Of a stretch of DNA of 64,000 nt, positions 24,413-36,620 are shown in pieces; the first letter of the stretch is position 1, and every line of letters starts with the position of its first letter. The translations under genes and the position numbers were made by a program. The stretch is from Ciona savignyi. Taxonomy: Eukaryota; Chordata; Ascidiacea; Phlebobranchia; Cionidae. Under the pieces are notes generated by a model. The model was not told the origin of the DNA. It searched no databases and was given only the letters and a program-made list of their open reading frames with translations. Location: positions 201,402 to 265,401 of the forward strand of contig CH002606.1 of NCBI GenBank assembly GCA_000149265.1, given 5' to 3'.

Positions 24413-26226
24413 ATATTTCACAATACACGCTACAAATATACAACCGCTGATGCGTTGTGGTTATAGATTTGTGGGGAAATTATATAGATTTGTCAAATAC
24501 GTTTATTTAACTTTTGTGCTTCGATGTATCCTACATGCGGAAAGGATAATTGTGTATGTTCTTGTGAATGAGAAACGCAGGGTCGTTACCACACGGGCAA
24601 TCTTCCGATTACCTCGCGAACACGTAAGGAGAAAGCGTTATAACACAGTGATGGCAGACTATTATGGTAGACAGGATATGCTTTTCTCTCGAGAGTTTGA
24701 GTTGATATTTCGCGTGAACGACCGACTGATTAATGGGAAATTGCCTCGCTGAAACGTTGAGAGATGATCGGTAAATTAGAAAGAAGAATTCTATTATTTT
24801 CAGTAGTTTTATATCTGCCTGCCCATCCTTCTAATTAGAAGGTAATACATCTGGAATTTACTCCTACGCGTAAGACTTGCAAGACTTTTAGTTGTTCATG
24901 TTTCATCATCCTATTCAACATAGGCCCGAATATTGGAGTTTCTGAATGTACAAAACATATATATAAGACTGCATGATTTTACCTCATTTGATGTAGTGTC
25001 TAAAACTTTGTATTATATATTAGCGGCGTTATAATGATTCAAGTCAAAATAACGAAATTTGACCCAAGCCCTTTGACGGTTGATTTGTATTAACTCAAGT
25101 CAGACTTTTGAACATAATATTATGGTTGTGCAGTCAATCGTTCGTAGCAGTATTAATTACTGTTTTATACTTTTAAATTACTGCCCATATGTTGCTTCAT
25201 TGGTGGTCCAATAAAAATAAAACAATAAACTGATAAAATATTTAAATTGAAAACCGTCTACTTGACGTGGCATGCCGAAACCTATTTGTCCATTGATCCG
25301 ACTTGACAATGTATACGTGGTGACTAGATTAGAATAATGACCCGTTTTATACACCAGTATGTGTGGTTGGAAACGTACATTAGTGAAAACTGAATTTTAA
25401 ATAAAATAAACTAATTCACTACAGCGAAATAAACAACGTTTTCGGGGAGTTTTATTCCATTATTTAAAGTAAGCCGGCACGCCATCCAGCGGATTAGAAT
25501 GGAGACTGTGCTGTATAACCGCACTACCATAGAGCATTACGATTTCCCAAGCTCAGACTGTTGCCATTCGAATTCTCATATTATTCCAGTATTATGATTC
25601 TAGCGGCACAGAGAGGTTAATTAAGGCACCGTTCATACTTATAGAATAAAGTAAGAAACACGTTTCTTACCTTAATTAAATTATTGTATTGAAGGTGCTT
25701 GGTAGTGAATGAAAATAAAGCGTAACACGTCGGGTTAAATAGAACGAAATACACGCAAATAATGTTACATTCCAAAGTAAATGATTATTACATACATGCG
25801 GGCATGATTACAGTTCATTACAGTGCACGCATGAATACAGGGCACAAAATAACTGTCTGGAATCCTGCACGTATTACTGCAGGGAAAGAAATTAACTCAT
25901 TTCCATTTAACAGTTATGTAAACGAAACTTATGCAAATGCACATATTATTTGCTTTAACATGTCACCACGAAATGTTTTTCTTAAGCAAATGTTAAGATT
26001 TTTGTGCGAGTTGCATCTTTAAGTAACGACAAAATCAAAGTATAATATACCATTTGACATGGGCGCATTAGCAAATTAAGAAGATTTAATCTTTGCAGTA
26101 AAGATTCCAATACTACTGTCACATGCTCGTACATGTACAAACAATCGATTTCCGCAATTCTACAGAACTTGTTAAGCGTTCAAAAAAGAAGTAATGAATT
26201 CTACACTTACGAAAAAGTTGTTTGGC

Positions 26227-26232
26227 TATAAA
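26227..26232 (+). promoter_or_regulatory. TATA box of secreted-peptide gene 2
   Basis: TATAAA in tttggctataaactccag, with the 5'UTR intron donor GTAAGT at 26283. Confidence 0.65.
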
Positions 26233-26335
26233 CTCCAGAGCTCAATTGAATGAAAACATCTTGTTTTCAAACCCCTTCGAAAGTAAGTTTGTTATTTAAC
26301 TTTAATATGTGTGATTTCTAACAAAATTTTAACAG

Positions 26336-26809
26336 ATGTATAGGGCTATTGTGCTACTTGTCTTCACGCTTGTGTTGCTTGCTGCGACTGAAAATGGCGA
26401 CGCCAGGACGCTTTCTGATGATCATGCGTTATACAGGCAATACAGCCAGCAAAAAAGAAAACCACGTAAAAACCATAAGTTGGAAACGCCGCAATTTTGC
26501 TTACTATTAAATAAGCTAAGATAATTTACGTGTAAACCTATTGAAACCATAAAGGTCAAGTTATATTATCGCACCTCATCGTCCGTTTAGTGACTCGTCA
26601 TTGACACAACCTGCTAGCTAGCAACTGCAACATTTATTCCGAACAATTAAGAATTTGAAAACTAAGCTTTACGACTGGAAATAAATTCATAAATTTTAAA
26701 CATAAAATTCAAATTACGTGCTTAACAAATGGTTTTCCTAATTTCAGAAAAGGACAGCAGCTCTACATTTGATAGAGTTAAAGATGCAATGAAACGATTG
26801 AGTGTATAG
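26336..26809 (+). CDS. Small secreted peptide gene, copy 2 (intact model)
   Basis: Exon 26336-26465 and exon 26748-26809, joined CAC|GTAAAA...TTTCAG|AA in phase, give 63 residues. A 5'UTR intron (26283-26335, 53 nt) ends directly at the ATG. The product has a signal peptide (MYRAIVLLVFTLVLLAATEN), then RTLSDDHALYRQYSQQKRKP and a C-terminal exon KDSSSTFDRVKDAMKRLSV. This last part can form a short amphipathic helix. KR/RK pairs could be processing sites. Reading through the weak donor instead gives a 62-residue form ending FCLLLNKLR. Poly(A) signal AATAAA at 26823. Family unknown. Three tandem copies with shared promoter and exon layout argue that it is a real, expressed gene family. Confidence 0.75.
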
Positions 26810-27892
26810 AGCAATTAACGCCAATAAAATAAGCAGCACCTAAACGTATTTCACATTTTTGTTACCATATATTTAAGATGTTCTTTCACTTTTAATGCAG
26901 CCTATTCATCCTTTGGGTTGACACCATGTCCGCTAAATGCCTTGCGCAACCACACAAACTTCTCGCCGGAGTCTGATTCTATCACACAACCTTTTAGTTG
27001 TCAGTCTTGTTTGCGCTCCATATAAAATAAAATGAAATAATCGATCGTGTTAATTTTTCTCAATCGCATTTCCGCTGGTTTTACCATGCAAGTGTGTACG
27101 AGACAAAGTGCAAACGTTTCAAGTTTTAGGCTTTCAACCAGATTTAAAAATGTGACGTCCATATTACACAAAACACCTGCTACAAATATACAACGGCTGA
27201 TGCGTTGTCCTTTTTTTTATGATGTGGCAGGAAAGTTCAAACCTATCGCTTATATAGATTTGTGGGTAAGTTCTATAGATTTATTAAATACGTTTGTTTG
27301 CCTTTTCTGCTTTGGTGTATCCTACATGCGGATAAGATATTTGTGTTATAATGAATGAGAAACGCAGGGTCGTTACCACACGGGCAATCGTTAGATAAAC
27401 TCTCAAATACTTAGGTAAGCGTTATCACACGGGCACTCGTCAGATATCCAATATATTTTCACACAGGGGTGAAAATTGTTATACATCGGGAAAACGTTAT
27501 CGATCGATCAACCGTCAGATAACCTCACGAATATACGTAAGGAACCTTTATCACAAGGGCAATCGTCAGATAATCTTAAGATTACCGTCTGGTTATCCGA
27601 GTTAATGCACTGTGTCGTATAATGTATATAATTGGGATATTTCTTGAACTATGGTAACATACACAATAGTTACCGCAGCGTTACTTTATTGAAGTGGTTT
27701 TCAACTGAGGACCTGCGGTACCCTGAAACCACATTTACATAGATCAGGTGCTGTGATTAAAAGTAAAAACTAAAGAACATCTTATTTTCACCCTCCACAC
27801 TGTTGTACCATATGTATTTTACTGAATTTTTAATACTGTTCTTTCTCCTTTTTCCCGTTTTTATTTTCATTATGCAGTGTGTATGTTCTTGT

Positions 27893-28185
27893 TAGACATG
27901 TTAGTCTGGTGGTTAAGTGCGACGCCTTTCAGTCGAATGGTTGCATGTTTGAAACTGGTCCATAGATGTTATGTTGTGTCCTTGGGTAAGGCATTTACGG
28001 ACATTGCCTGAACCCAGCGACTTAATAGGTTCTACTTAATTAAAGAAACGTGTGAATCATACATAAAACGCTGCAAAAGCGCCGGTAACGGCGGTGGGCG
28101 CGAGATAATCTGACGATTGCCCGTGTGTTAACCTCCTTGGTTTTCCCATTCACGGGAATAAAAATAAATATCCTATCCTATTAAA
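27893..28185 (+). mobile_element. tRNA-derived SINE, full length, at the copy 2 / copy 3 boundary
   Basis: Head with A-box-like ctggtggttaagtgcgacgc and B-box-like ggttgcatgtttgaaact, then ccttgggtaaggcatt, gttctacttaatt, a GC-rich tail block and a terminal atatcctatccta. Confidence 0.85.
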
Positions 28186-28229
28186 GAAAATAGCGAGTAA
28201 ATAAAAGAATAAACTTAATCATCCCATAG

Positions 28230-28419
28230 ATATCACGCTCCCCACAAAGAAGTCACATCACCGGCTGAGATATCATCTTACTCCAACACTTTCACCGGAA
28301 GTGGCTCCTCATCCAACGGAGGAAGTGAGATAATCCTCGGATCAGGGAGTCGGACGCAGGGGGAAGGATTAACGCGCCCGAAATCGCGGATCGGATCTTC
28401 TCAGCGAAGAGTGTTTTAG
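28230..28419 (+). pseudogene. Duplicate of the last FAM216-like exon
   Basis: Same length (190 nt), same acceptor and same TAG stop as 17202-17391, with only about one base difference noticed. No other FAM216-like exon precedes it, so on its own it is an orphan exon. It could act only as an alternative last exon of the upstream gene, about 11 kb downstream. Confidence 0.75.
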
Positions 28420-28534
28420 AGTGTGGAATGAAGTAGATACAATCGTGTTTTGAATAATTGTTCAGTGTTTTATTTGTTTTTGTTTTATCAAGTCCAGTTT
28501 TAAACATGAATCTCATCACCTTTACTACTTTTAA

Positions 28535-28891
28535 ATGAAACTCGCTATATTCGGCTATACTCAACGACTTAATTCGAATGCTCAGTTCACTGTGATATTT
28601 CTTATTGTCCTTTGTGCGATCTTTATTAGTTTGAACCGTTGTGTTCGTCTGCATGACGATGATTATAGTAGGTATGTTCATTTTAATTTTACTTCCTTTT
28701 TTTCGTAACTTTTATGATAGTCATGTCTTGTCGTCAGATTATTAGCACAAGGGGCGGTAAAAAACAAATAGGTTGAACTTTTTAGAGGTGTTAGCTAATA
28801 TATATTAGATATGCAGTCGCGAATTTTGGGTAAATCACAAGAAACTCTTGCCTGCAGGACCGAAAATATACAAACGACGAACGGTTCAAGG
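28535..28891 (+). CDS. Two-exon membrane-anchor fragment, copy 3 (uncertain)
   Basis: ATG 28535 to donor AG|GTATGT at 28671 joins in phase with 28817-28891. It encodes MKLAIFGYTQRLNSN, a hydrophobic stretch (FTVIFLIVLCAIFISL), then REFWVNHKKLLPAGPKIYKR. Compared with copy 1, small indels change the start region and the donor used, yet both keep the REFWVNH exon open. No continuation is recognised. Confidence 0.3.
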
Positions 28892-30313
28892 GTAAATATT
28901 CATTTAAAATAAACCATTTATCCTAAAAGGGACGCGAAATATAAACAATTCATTATAATATAATATTGCCACAACACTCAACACAGGTTTTAAAACTATC
29001 AACATCATCACAACGACAGCTTAATGACTTCCCTGTAGACAGACTATTATGGTAGACAGGATATATTTTCTCTCGAGAGCTTGGGTTGTTCTCGTGAACG
29101 ACCGACTGGTTAATAGGAAATTGCCTCGCTGAAACGTCGAGAGATCATCGGTGAATTAGAAAGAAGAATTCTATTATATTCAGTAGTTTTATATCTGCCT
29201 GCCAGTCCTTCTAATTAGAAGGTAATACATCTGAAATTCACGCCTACGTGTAAGACTTGCAAGATTTTGGGTTGTTCATGTTTCATCATCCTATTCAACC
29301 TAGGCCCGAATATTGGATTTTCTGAATGTACAAAACATTTATATAAGACTGCATGATTTTACCTCATTTGATGTGGTGTCTAAAACTTTGTATTATATAT
29401 TAGCGGCGTTATAATGATTCAAGTCAAAATAACGAAATTTGACCCAAGCCCTTTGACGGTTGATTTGTGTTAACTCAAGTCAGACTTTTGAACATAATAT
29501 TATGGTTGTGCAGTCAATCGTTCGTAGCAGTATTAATTACTGTTTTATACTTTTAAATTACTGCCCATATGTTGCTTCATTGGTGGTCTAATAAAAATAG
29601 AACAATAAATTAATAAAACTTTTAAATTGAAAATCGTCTAACTTGATCTGGACTTGATGTGGCAAGCCGAAATCTACTTGTCCATTGACTTGGCTTGACA
29701 ATGTGCACGTGGTGACTAGATTAGAATAATGACCCGTTCTATACACCAGGATGTGTGGTTGGAAACGTACATTAGTGACAACTGAATTTTGAATAAAATC
29801 AACAAATTCACTACAGCGAAATAAACAACGTTTTCGGGAAGTTTTATTCCATTATTTAAAATAACCCGGCACGCCCTCCAGCGGATTAGACTGGAAACTA
29901 TGTTGTATAACCGCACCACTACAGAGTAATACGATTTTCTAAGCTCAGACTGTTGCCATTCGAATTCTCATATTATTCCAGTAATATGATTTTAGCGGCA
30001 CAGAGAGGATAATTAAGGCAACGTTCATACTTATAGAATAAAGTAAGAAACAATTTTCTTACCTTTTTTCTTAAACAAACGTTAGGATTTGTCTGCGATT
30101 GCATCTTTAAGTAATGACAGAATCAAAGTATAATATACCATTTGACATGAGCACATTAGCAAATTAAGAAGATTTAATCTTTGCAGTAAAGATTCCAATA
30201 CTACTGTCACATGCTCGTACATGTACAAACAATCGATTTCCGCAATTCTAAAGAACTCGTTAAGCGTTCAAATAAGAAGTAATGAATTCTACACTGAGAA
30301 AAAGTTGTTTGGC

Positions 30314-30319
30314 TATAAA
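30314..30319 (+). promoter_or_regulatory. TATA box of secreted-peptide gene 3
   Basis: TATAAA in tttggctataaactccag, with the 5'UTR intron donor GTAAGT at 30369. Confidence 0.65.
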
Positions 30320-30420
30320 CTCCAGATCTCAATTAAATAAAATCATCTTGTTTTCAAACACTACGAAAGTAAGTTTCCTTTTTAACTTTAATATGTGTGA
30401 TTTATAACAAAATTTTAAAG

Positions 30421-30884
30421 ATGAATAAGGCTATTGTGCTACTTGTCTTCACGCTTGTATTGCTTGCTGCCATTGAAGATGGCGACGCCAGGACGCTTTC
30501 TGATGATCATGCGTTATACAGGCAGCAAAAAAGAAAACCACGTAAAAACCATAAGTTGAAAACGTCGCAATTTTGCTTACTATTAAATAAGCTAAGATAA
30601 TTTACGTGTAAACCTATTAAAACCATAAAGGCAAAGTTATATTATCACGCCTCATCGTCCGTTAAATGACTTTTCATTGACACAACCTGCTAGCTAGCAA
30701 TTGCAACATTTAGTCCGAATAATTAAGAATTTGACAACTAAGCTATTTGACTGGAAATATATTTATATGTTTTAAACATAAAATCAAATTACGTGCTTAA
30801 CAAATGTTTTTTCTAATTTCAGAAAAGGACACCGGCTATACATTCGATAGAGTTAAAGATGCAATGCAGCGATTGAGTGTATAG
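30421..30884 (+). CDS. Small secreted peptide gene, copy 3 (intact model)
   Basis: Exons 30421-30541 and 30823-30884 join in phase for 60 residues. The 5'UTR intron acceptor before the ATG is weaker here (TTTTAAAG). Signal peptide as in the other copies (MNKAIVLLVFTLVLLAAIED), then RTLSDDHALYRQ with three codons missing relative to copies 1 and 2, then QKRKP. The last exon reads KDTGYTFDRVKDAMQRLSV: its start differs from copy 2 while the FDRVKDAM-RLSV part is kept. That is the pattern expected if the last exon is translated. Poly(A) signal AATAAA at 30898. Function unknown; secreted from the cell if the signal peptide works. Confidence 0.7.
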
Positions 30885-31640
30885 AGCAATTAACGCCAAT
30901 AAAATCAGCTGCACCTAAACGTATTTCGCATTTTTGTTACCATATATTTAAGATGTTCTTTCACTTTTAATGCAGCCTATTCATCCACTGGGTTGAGACC
31001 ATGTCCGCTCAATGTCTTGGGCAATCACACAAACTTCTCGCCAGAGTCTGTTTCGATCAAAGAACCTTCTAGTTGTCAGGCTCATTTACGCTCCATATAA
31101 AATAAAATGAAATAATCGATCGTGTTAATTTTTCCCAATCGCATTTCTGCTGGTTTCTTCTTGTAAGTGTGTACGAGACAAAGTACAAACATTTCAAGTT
31201 TTAGACTTCCAACCAGATTTAAAAATGTGACGTCCATATTTCACAAAACACCTGCTACAAATATACAACGGCTGATGCGTTGTCCTTTTTTTTATGATGT
31301 GGCAGGAAAGTGCAAACCTACCGCTTATATAGATTTGTGGGGAAGTTCTATAGATTTAGCAAATACGTTTATTTAACTTTTCTGCTTCGGTATATCCTAC
31401 ATGCGGATAGGATAATTGTATATGTTCTTGTGAATGAGAAACGCAGGGTCGTTACCACACGGGCAATCGTCAGATAACTCGCGATACGTAAGGAGGAAGC
31501 GTTACAACACGGTTAATCGTTAGATAAACTCGCATATATAACGTTAATGCACTTTGTTGTATATGTATAAATTTGAGATATTTCTTGCGTGAACAATGGT
31601 AACATGCACAATAGATATGCAGTGTTACTTTATTGAAGTG

Positions 31641-33714
31641 GTTTTCAAGCAAGGTCCTGTACTCTAACAGTTTATTTGCTCAGGTGCTGTCATGTACTTC
31701 GGTACATTCTACTGATTAATCTCCCGGCGGAATGCTTATACAAATCGTCGTAAAAACCATGTTAAAACAATTTTAGTGAGAAATAAAACTACTTAGTATA
31801 CTTTCTATGTTGTTGTGCTGTAATCTAGTTGAATGTTTGACAGTTTAAGCTTTAAAACGGTGGGAAACACTGCTGACTCAACGACATAGTATATGTCGTT
31901 GGTGGACCTGTAGTAAGAGTAAGTAAACATCAAGAGAAAGTTTACACGGGTTTAAACTTAGCATTGATGTAGTAAGAAAGGAATGAACTGTTTGCAATAT
32001 ATTGATAGAGAATTGTGTTTGCAGAGGGACAAGTAACATTAACGTACATTGTTACGTCACACTTCTTTTTGTCAGACTGAGTAACTTTCTTCTCTTGAAT
32101 AGTTGCAGCTCCAATTCTAGGAAATTATGAATCTTTTAAAACGGAATAATGACCCTCAATTCGTAGAAAAGCTACAGTGTAGTGGCAGTCAATTTGCGAA
32201 AGGCCACCGTTACTGAAAGATAAATCAATATATTAAAAATCTCTAGTAATGTTCGTTTTTTTCCGGTAAAATGCTAAAATATAACAAATCTTGTAAACCA
32301 AATTTAGCGTAAATTCCTACTCTCCAGGCTTGTGTTACTGATACTAGTAAACCGAAAGCACGGTTGATTTAAGATCGGATATTCAGGTTTTATCCCCGTG
32401 AATGAAAAACGCAACTATTTGGCTTAAGAGCGACGTAATTATTTACCACGAAAAGTTGCAATAAGTAAGATTGATTGAACCAAAGTTATTTAGGTCTTAT
32501 ACCGTATGTACATACTTTGGATCTATAAGTTTACAAAATGACAAAGCTGACAAACAACTGACTTAAAGGGACTATGACAACAATAATATTGCATAAAAAT
32601 AATGATATCTTCCCTGAATTCTCTTTCATGTTTTTGACATTGCTGCAACGAAAAAACGAGTTTGTACTATATTGAACAAAAAAAAGTAACGAATAAAATT
32701 GCATCAATCGTTGTGGACATTGTCATAGACGCGGATGACGTAATGCAAAGAAAATAAAACTCGCAGACGCAATTTTATTAAAAAAATTCGAAAAGAGAAA
32801 ATGCCTAAATTTCAAGAATTTTTAAAAGTGTCTTTACCTTGACAATCAACGTCTTTTCTCTTTTATTGGTGCCCGTTAAAACGGTACAAAAGGGGTCGAA
32901 AAGTTTCAAATATTGTCAGAAGATATAAAGTTGTGCCCCCTTTAAGCGTTTACTCAAGGCCACTATGTAAATGACTGCTTGTCTTTGACTCATATTGAGT
33001 TATAAAATAACTACCTCAGGATTGCAGCAAAGTATAGAAGATCGAACATATTGTTGTAAAGCACACATTTGCTTTGTAGTCAGGTCCCCTGTATAAATTC
33101 CCTGCTTTAAGCATTGGTCGTCGTTGATTATCCAAATCGATTCGTATAAGATACAAAGGCATACAACAAAACTGATTATTGACCAGTTTAGTATTCTTTG
33201 TTCTGCAGATATAGCTCAGTCGGTTAAATCGTTGTTTTTTCGCCAAAATATTGTTGGAATTAAATTAGCCGCCGGGTTAGTTAGTTGTGCTATTGGTCAA
33301 GGTAGTGAGTGTCAATCGAGCCTTGTCGTATAATGAGCTAAACAAAATCAACCGAATGGTCTTAATCATGTAGAACATACTGTGATAAATTTGGTAACTT
33401 AATGGTGGGCGCGAACTAATCCAATATTTCTTGTCAGATAGTACCCCCCTGTACCCCGTTCAGGAGATAAGCAGGTTCCCTGGACTTTATATCTGGATTA
33501 AACGTTCGTCTGTTAATTTATTCGTCTGTTAATTATGTGTCTATTCACTGACGTGCTTTAACTAGTGTAGTTTTGCCGTTTTATCCTGTCTCCTTAATTT
33601 GAAATATTTGTTCTATTCTTCTTTATTGTATAGAAGGAGCAAAAACTAACTTAAACTATTCCCCACAATTTGTTCCCCATGTTTAATCTATTTCGCACAG
33701 AACGAACGATCATT
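31641..33714. other. No gene recognised
   Basis: AT-rich intergenic sequence. It holds a SINE tail remnant at about 32370-32410 and a tRNA-like stretch at about 33205-33320 (tagctcagtcggttaaatcg resembles an A box, with a poor B-box match). No supported exon. Confidence 0.5.
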
Positions 33715-34894
33715 ATGGCAAATCTGTTAATAATTGTAGTTGGATTGATTTGCCTGATGTCTCTGACCCAAGCTGGCACCGCTGGAGGGCGTGATCCTGA
33801 CCTTGATTCAGGTGAGGTCATATATAGGTTGTCAGGGTACGGTCGTGTGGCCGAATGGTTAACGCGACCGATACATATACCGACTACTATACAAAAACTG
33901 TCCAACTGACATCATGGGTTCGAAACTTGGCTCGGTAAAAAGAAAAATCTGAGTGGGATACGGTCGTGTGGCCAAATAGTTAACGCGACCGATACATATA
34001 CCGACTCTTATACAAAAAAAAAAACGGTCTAGTAACGAGCCCATCATGGGTTCAAAACTTGGCTTGGTAAATAACAAATTTAAAAAAAATACTGGGTGTC
34101 AGGGTATACATATACCGACTTACATACTAAAAACAGTCTTAACGACAAGCCATTATGGGTTGGAAACGTACCCATGCAAAAAAAGAAAATTGTTTTCTTG
34201 TAAATAGTAATTGCTTTATTTCACTAAAGAAACTTATACATAAAAAAACTAAGTTTAAATAAACAAATTTTAACGTAAAGGTAATATGGCAAAGAATGGG
34301 CAAAACACAAAAACATAATTAAAACGGAAATGCGCGTTGATTGACCGAGAGGAACAAGGTCTAAAACAATAATTTCTAAAAGACCTTTAGAACTAAAATC
34401 ATATTTTTGGAAACTTTTTTCATATTTCTCTAAATTTTGCTTTGAAATTGATGCTACTTTGAAAGAATTGCTTGCATAATGCTGAAGTTTTAATAAAGAG
34501 TAAAGTTATCGCTAATTCCAATTAAAACACCAAAATTATGTAACGTAATGTAAACTTACGTCTGCAAATCGCAACCATGGCGATAGCACTATTAATTGCG
34601 CCTAGCCCAGACCTAAACATTCTGACCCTTAACTTATACACCCCTGCCTATGTTTTTAGCCAGTAGTTCTTGTTTCCGATCCAAACAACTTTCGGATACC
34701 GGTTCTGCGCACCAAAGTCTTATCAGCCTGATCAAATAAATTAATCTGTTATTTTGTTACTTATTTTTAATGGATCATTTTTAATTACAGAAATGTCTAT
34801 GGAATCCGATAAAGCTAAAACAGCTGGGCTCATAAATAACAAACGAAGTCAAGCAACTTTTGACGGTGACACCAGAATCGGTTTGGATTTGTAA
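33715..34894 (+). CDS. Predicted secreted 66-residue peptide, two exons
   Basis: Exon 33715-33811 (donor G|GTGAGG) joins in phase 1 with exon 34791-34894 (acceptor TTAATTACAG), stop TAA. The product starts with a strong signal peptide (MANLLIIVVGLICLMSLTQA), followed by GTAGGRDPDLDS and, from exon 2, EMSMESDKAKTAGL then NNKRSQATFDGD. A KR pair could be a processing site. No family is recognised. Short length, signal peptide and a phase-1 intron early in the mature region resemble the triplicated peptide genes upstream, but I see no clear sequence similarity. The intron carries the tRNA-like tandem units. The ATG at 33715 is preferred over one at 33670 because the hydrophobic leader starts there. 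Confidence 0.5.
33834..34175 (+). repeat. tRNA-like tandem units (second tRNA-derived repeat family)
   Basis: About two and a half units of ~125 bp, each with an A-box-like tgtggccgaatggttaacgc and a B-box-like catgggttcgaaacttgg. The spacing resembles a class II (Leu/Ser-type) tRNA. Related pieces lie at about 36320-36410 (+) and on the - strand near 35370 and 46490. They differ from the common SINE head and are not intact tRNA genes. Confidence 0.6.
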
Positions 34895-35785
34895 ATTAAA
34901 TATTTTTGTTTTTAGGAATAGACCGGGTATTTATGTTTTATTTTGTTGGAAACGCAATGGGTGTTATCATTCGGGCAATCGTCAAATAATCTTTATTTCG
35001 ATAGCGTCAACTGTCGGAATACCGGACCAATTGCAGTATGTTTTGTATTAAAATTAAGATGGTTCTACTGTTTTTAGTTCAATCTAATAATCTACTGAAT
35101 TAAATACACGAACCGCTCGGTTGAAAGCCAACAAACTGGCAAACTGAGGTCGCTATGTGGTAGTACTATGTTGTTTAAAAATCTTTATCAGCCAAGTAAA
35201 AATAGCGAATAGGATGTCTTCTTAGATCCAACGAACTATGCAGAAACACACAAGTTAAATTATTGTACCTAACTTGCACTAACATTTTTACCGGGCCAAA
35301 GTTACGAAATGGTGGATTCGTCAATAGGCACGTTTTTGCATAGTGGGTATATATTTAAATATATATATATCGGTCGGGTTAAATATTCGGCCACACGACT
35401 GTTTTTATTTTGCACCAACGGTAAGATAATAATCACATTGCAACGACAGGGGCACCCCAAGTGGTAAGCACTGAAAACGGTATCGCGAAAAGAAGTCGAC
35501 GTCTCTCGCCGAAGATGACCCAAAGGGTAAACTCATAAAGTTAATTTTGCAAATATTAATTAAACAAACAAAAAAAGTGTTATTACGATCCTCGACCATT
35601 AACGTTCTCTTTTATCTATTTCCGATAAAGTTAAGGGAACCTTTGCGTTACAGCCTTGAGACATTATACGTTATTCCAAATTTCTTACTTCAGAGAATTG
35701 AAAAAGGTTTTGTTGGACATGACTGGTTCGATAAAGTACATATTGTGGTGTATGTCGAACAAGTCTACAATGTGATGATCTCGCA

Positions 35786-35918
35786 TATATTCCGGTCAAG
35801 CATTTAGTCAGCTTTCGTCAGGACACTGGCCGACTTGACCGCTATATCCCGGATCCATGTTAGCCCGGGGCGCCTGGTCCCGGTAGCTACTGTGGAACCG
35901 CCCATATTAATGTAATGT
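35786..35918 (+). mobile_element. LINE 3' end fragment
   Basis: Contains cgtcaggacactggccgac and a tail with gtagctactgtgg and attaatgtaatgtaa. This is the + strand counterpart of the end of the RNase H LINE at 53110-53960. Confidence 0.65.
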
Positions 35919-36479
35919 AAGTCTGCAATGTTTGAGTTCAATCACTCACATATACCCTAACGCACATACGGTTCATATTTTGCTGAACTAAACTTTAACC
36001 GAACGTGCCTACAATTTTTTTTCATTTTACAGGGGTGGTTGAGATATTTCAAAAGGCTCATATCAAGATGCTACAATAAGTTTTGCAAAGCTTACACCTG
36101 TCGAGCTTTTAGCCGAAAACCAGGTACAAAGTTTACACTTGACATTAACTTTGGTGGCCGGAACTTACAGTGTATGTAGCCTATACACACTGCAACTGGA
36201 CTATTCACATATGGTATTGTAAAGATCAACAGTTTAAAAAATCCATGATTGGCGCACCACCGGGTTAAACATGAGCATGTTGTCCTATTTTGCATTAATC
36301 AAATGCGTAGCTCGGAAAGGTGGTGCCAAATGGTTAGCAAGTGCATTTCATATACCGATTTCATAAATTACGGTCTTAACGAAGTATTTTTGGTTCAAAA
36401 CTTAAACTGGTAACAAAGCTTATCTACCATCTTCTCCCATACGGAATCTTGTTAAATAATCGGTTCTATCAAATTAAAG

Positions 36480-36620
36480 TAAGGTCCAAATCATACTAAA
36501 CACACTTTAATAGCTCCGGTAACCCGCCAGTGGCGGCGAGGTAATCTGACAATTGCCGTGTGGTAAACGCTCAATGCGTTTCCTCTTTACGGGGATAAAC
36601 ATAAATATATATTATCTTAT
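36480..36620 (+). mobile_element. SINE 3' half
   Basis: tagctccggtaacccgcc, then ggtaatctgacaattgcc and cctctttacggggataaac, match the 3' half of the common SINE. Confidence 0.7.

Larger units (their letters stand above)
17202..24650. repeat. Triplicated segment, copy 1
   Basis: Begins with the last FAM216-like exon and runs past the first secreted-peptide gene to a junction near 24650. There cagactattatggtagacag restarts the sequence found at about 18008. Two tandem insertions (20374-22245 and 22364-24412) account for about 4 kb of its length; without them it is about 3.4 kb. Between the membrane-anchor fragment and the peptide gene (17860-19570) I see no further gene. Confidence 0.85.
24651..28190. 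repeat. Triplicated segment, copy 2 (5'-truncated)
   Basis: Starts at the equivalent of about 18008 and therefore lacks the FAM216-like exon and the membrane-anchor fragment. It contains secreted-peptide gene 2 and its downstream sequence. The right part (27380-27890) is unique or degenerate, and a SINE at 27893 separates it from copy 3. Confidence 0.8.
28230..31640. repeat. Triplicated segment, copy 3
   Basis: Begins with a copy of the last FAM216-like exon and its acceptor (cccatag), followed by the membrane-anchor fragment and secreted-peptide gene 3. It lacks ~280 bp upstream of the peptide gene that copies 1 and 2 share (around 30060) and lacks the two insertions of copy 1. Confidence 0.85.

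Noticed and set aside
24315..24752. 145-codon frame
   Set aside because: It runs from the A-rich end of an insertion element across a duplication junction; no domain.
27893..27970. tRNA gene candidates (also at 41820, 44793, 52165, 58063, 60482)
   Set aside because: A and B boxes are present, but they are heads of SINEs with a common body and tail; no intact cloverleaf is apparent.
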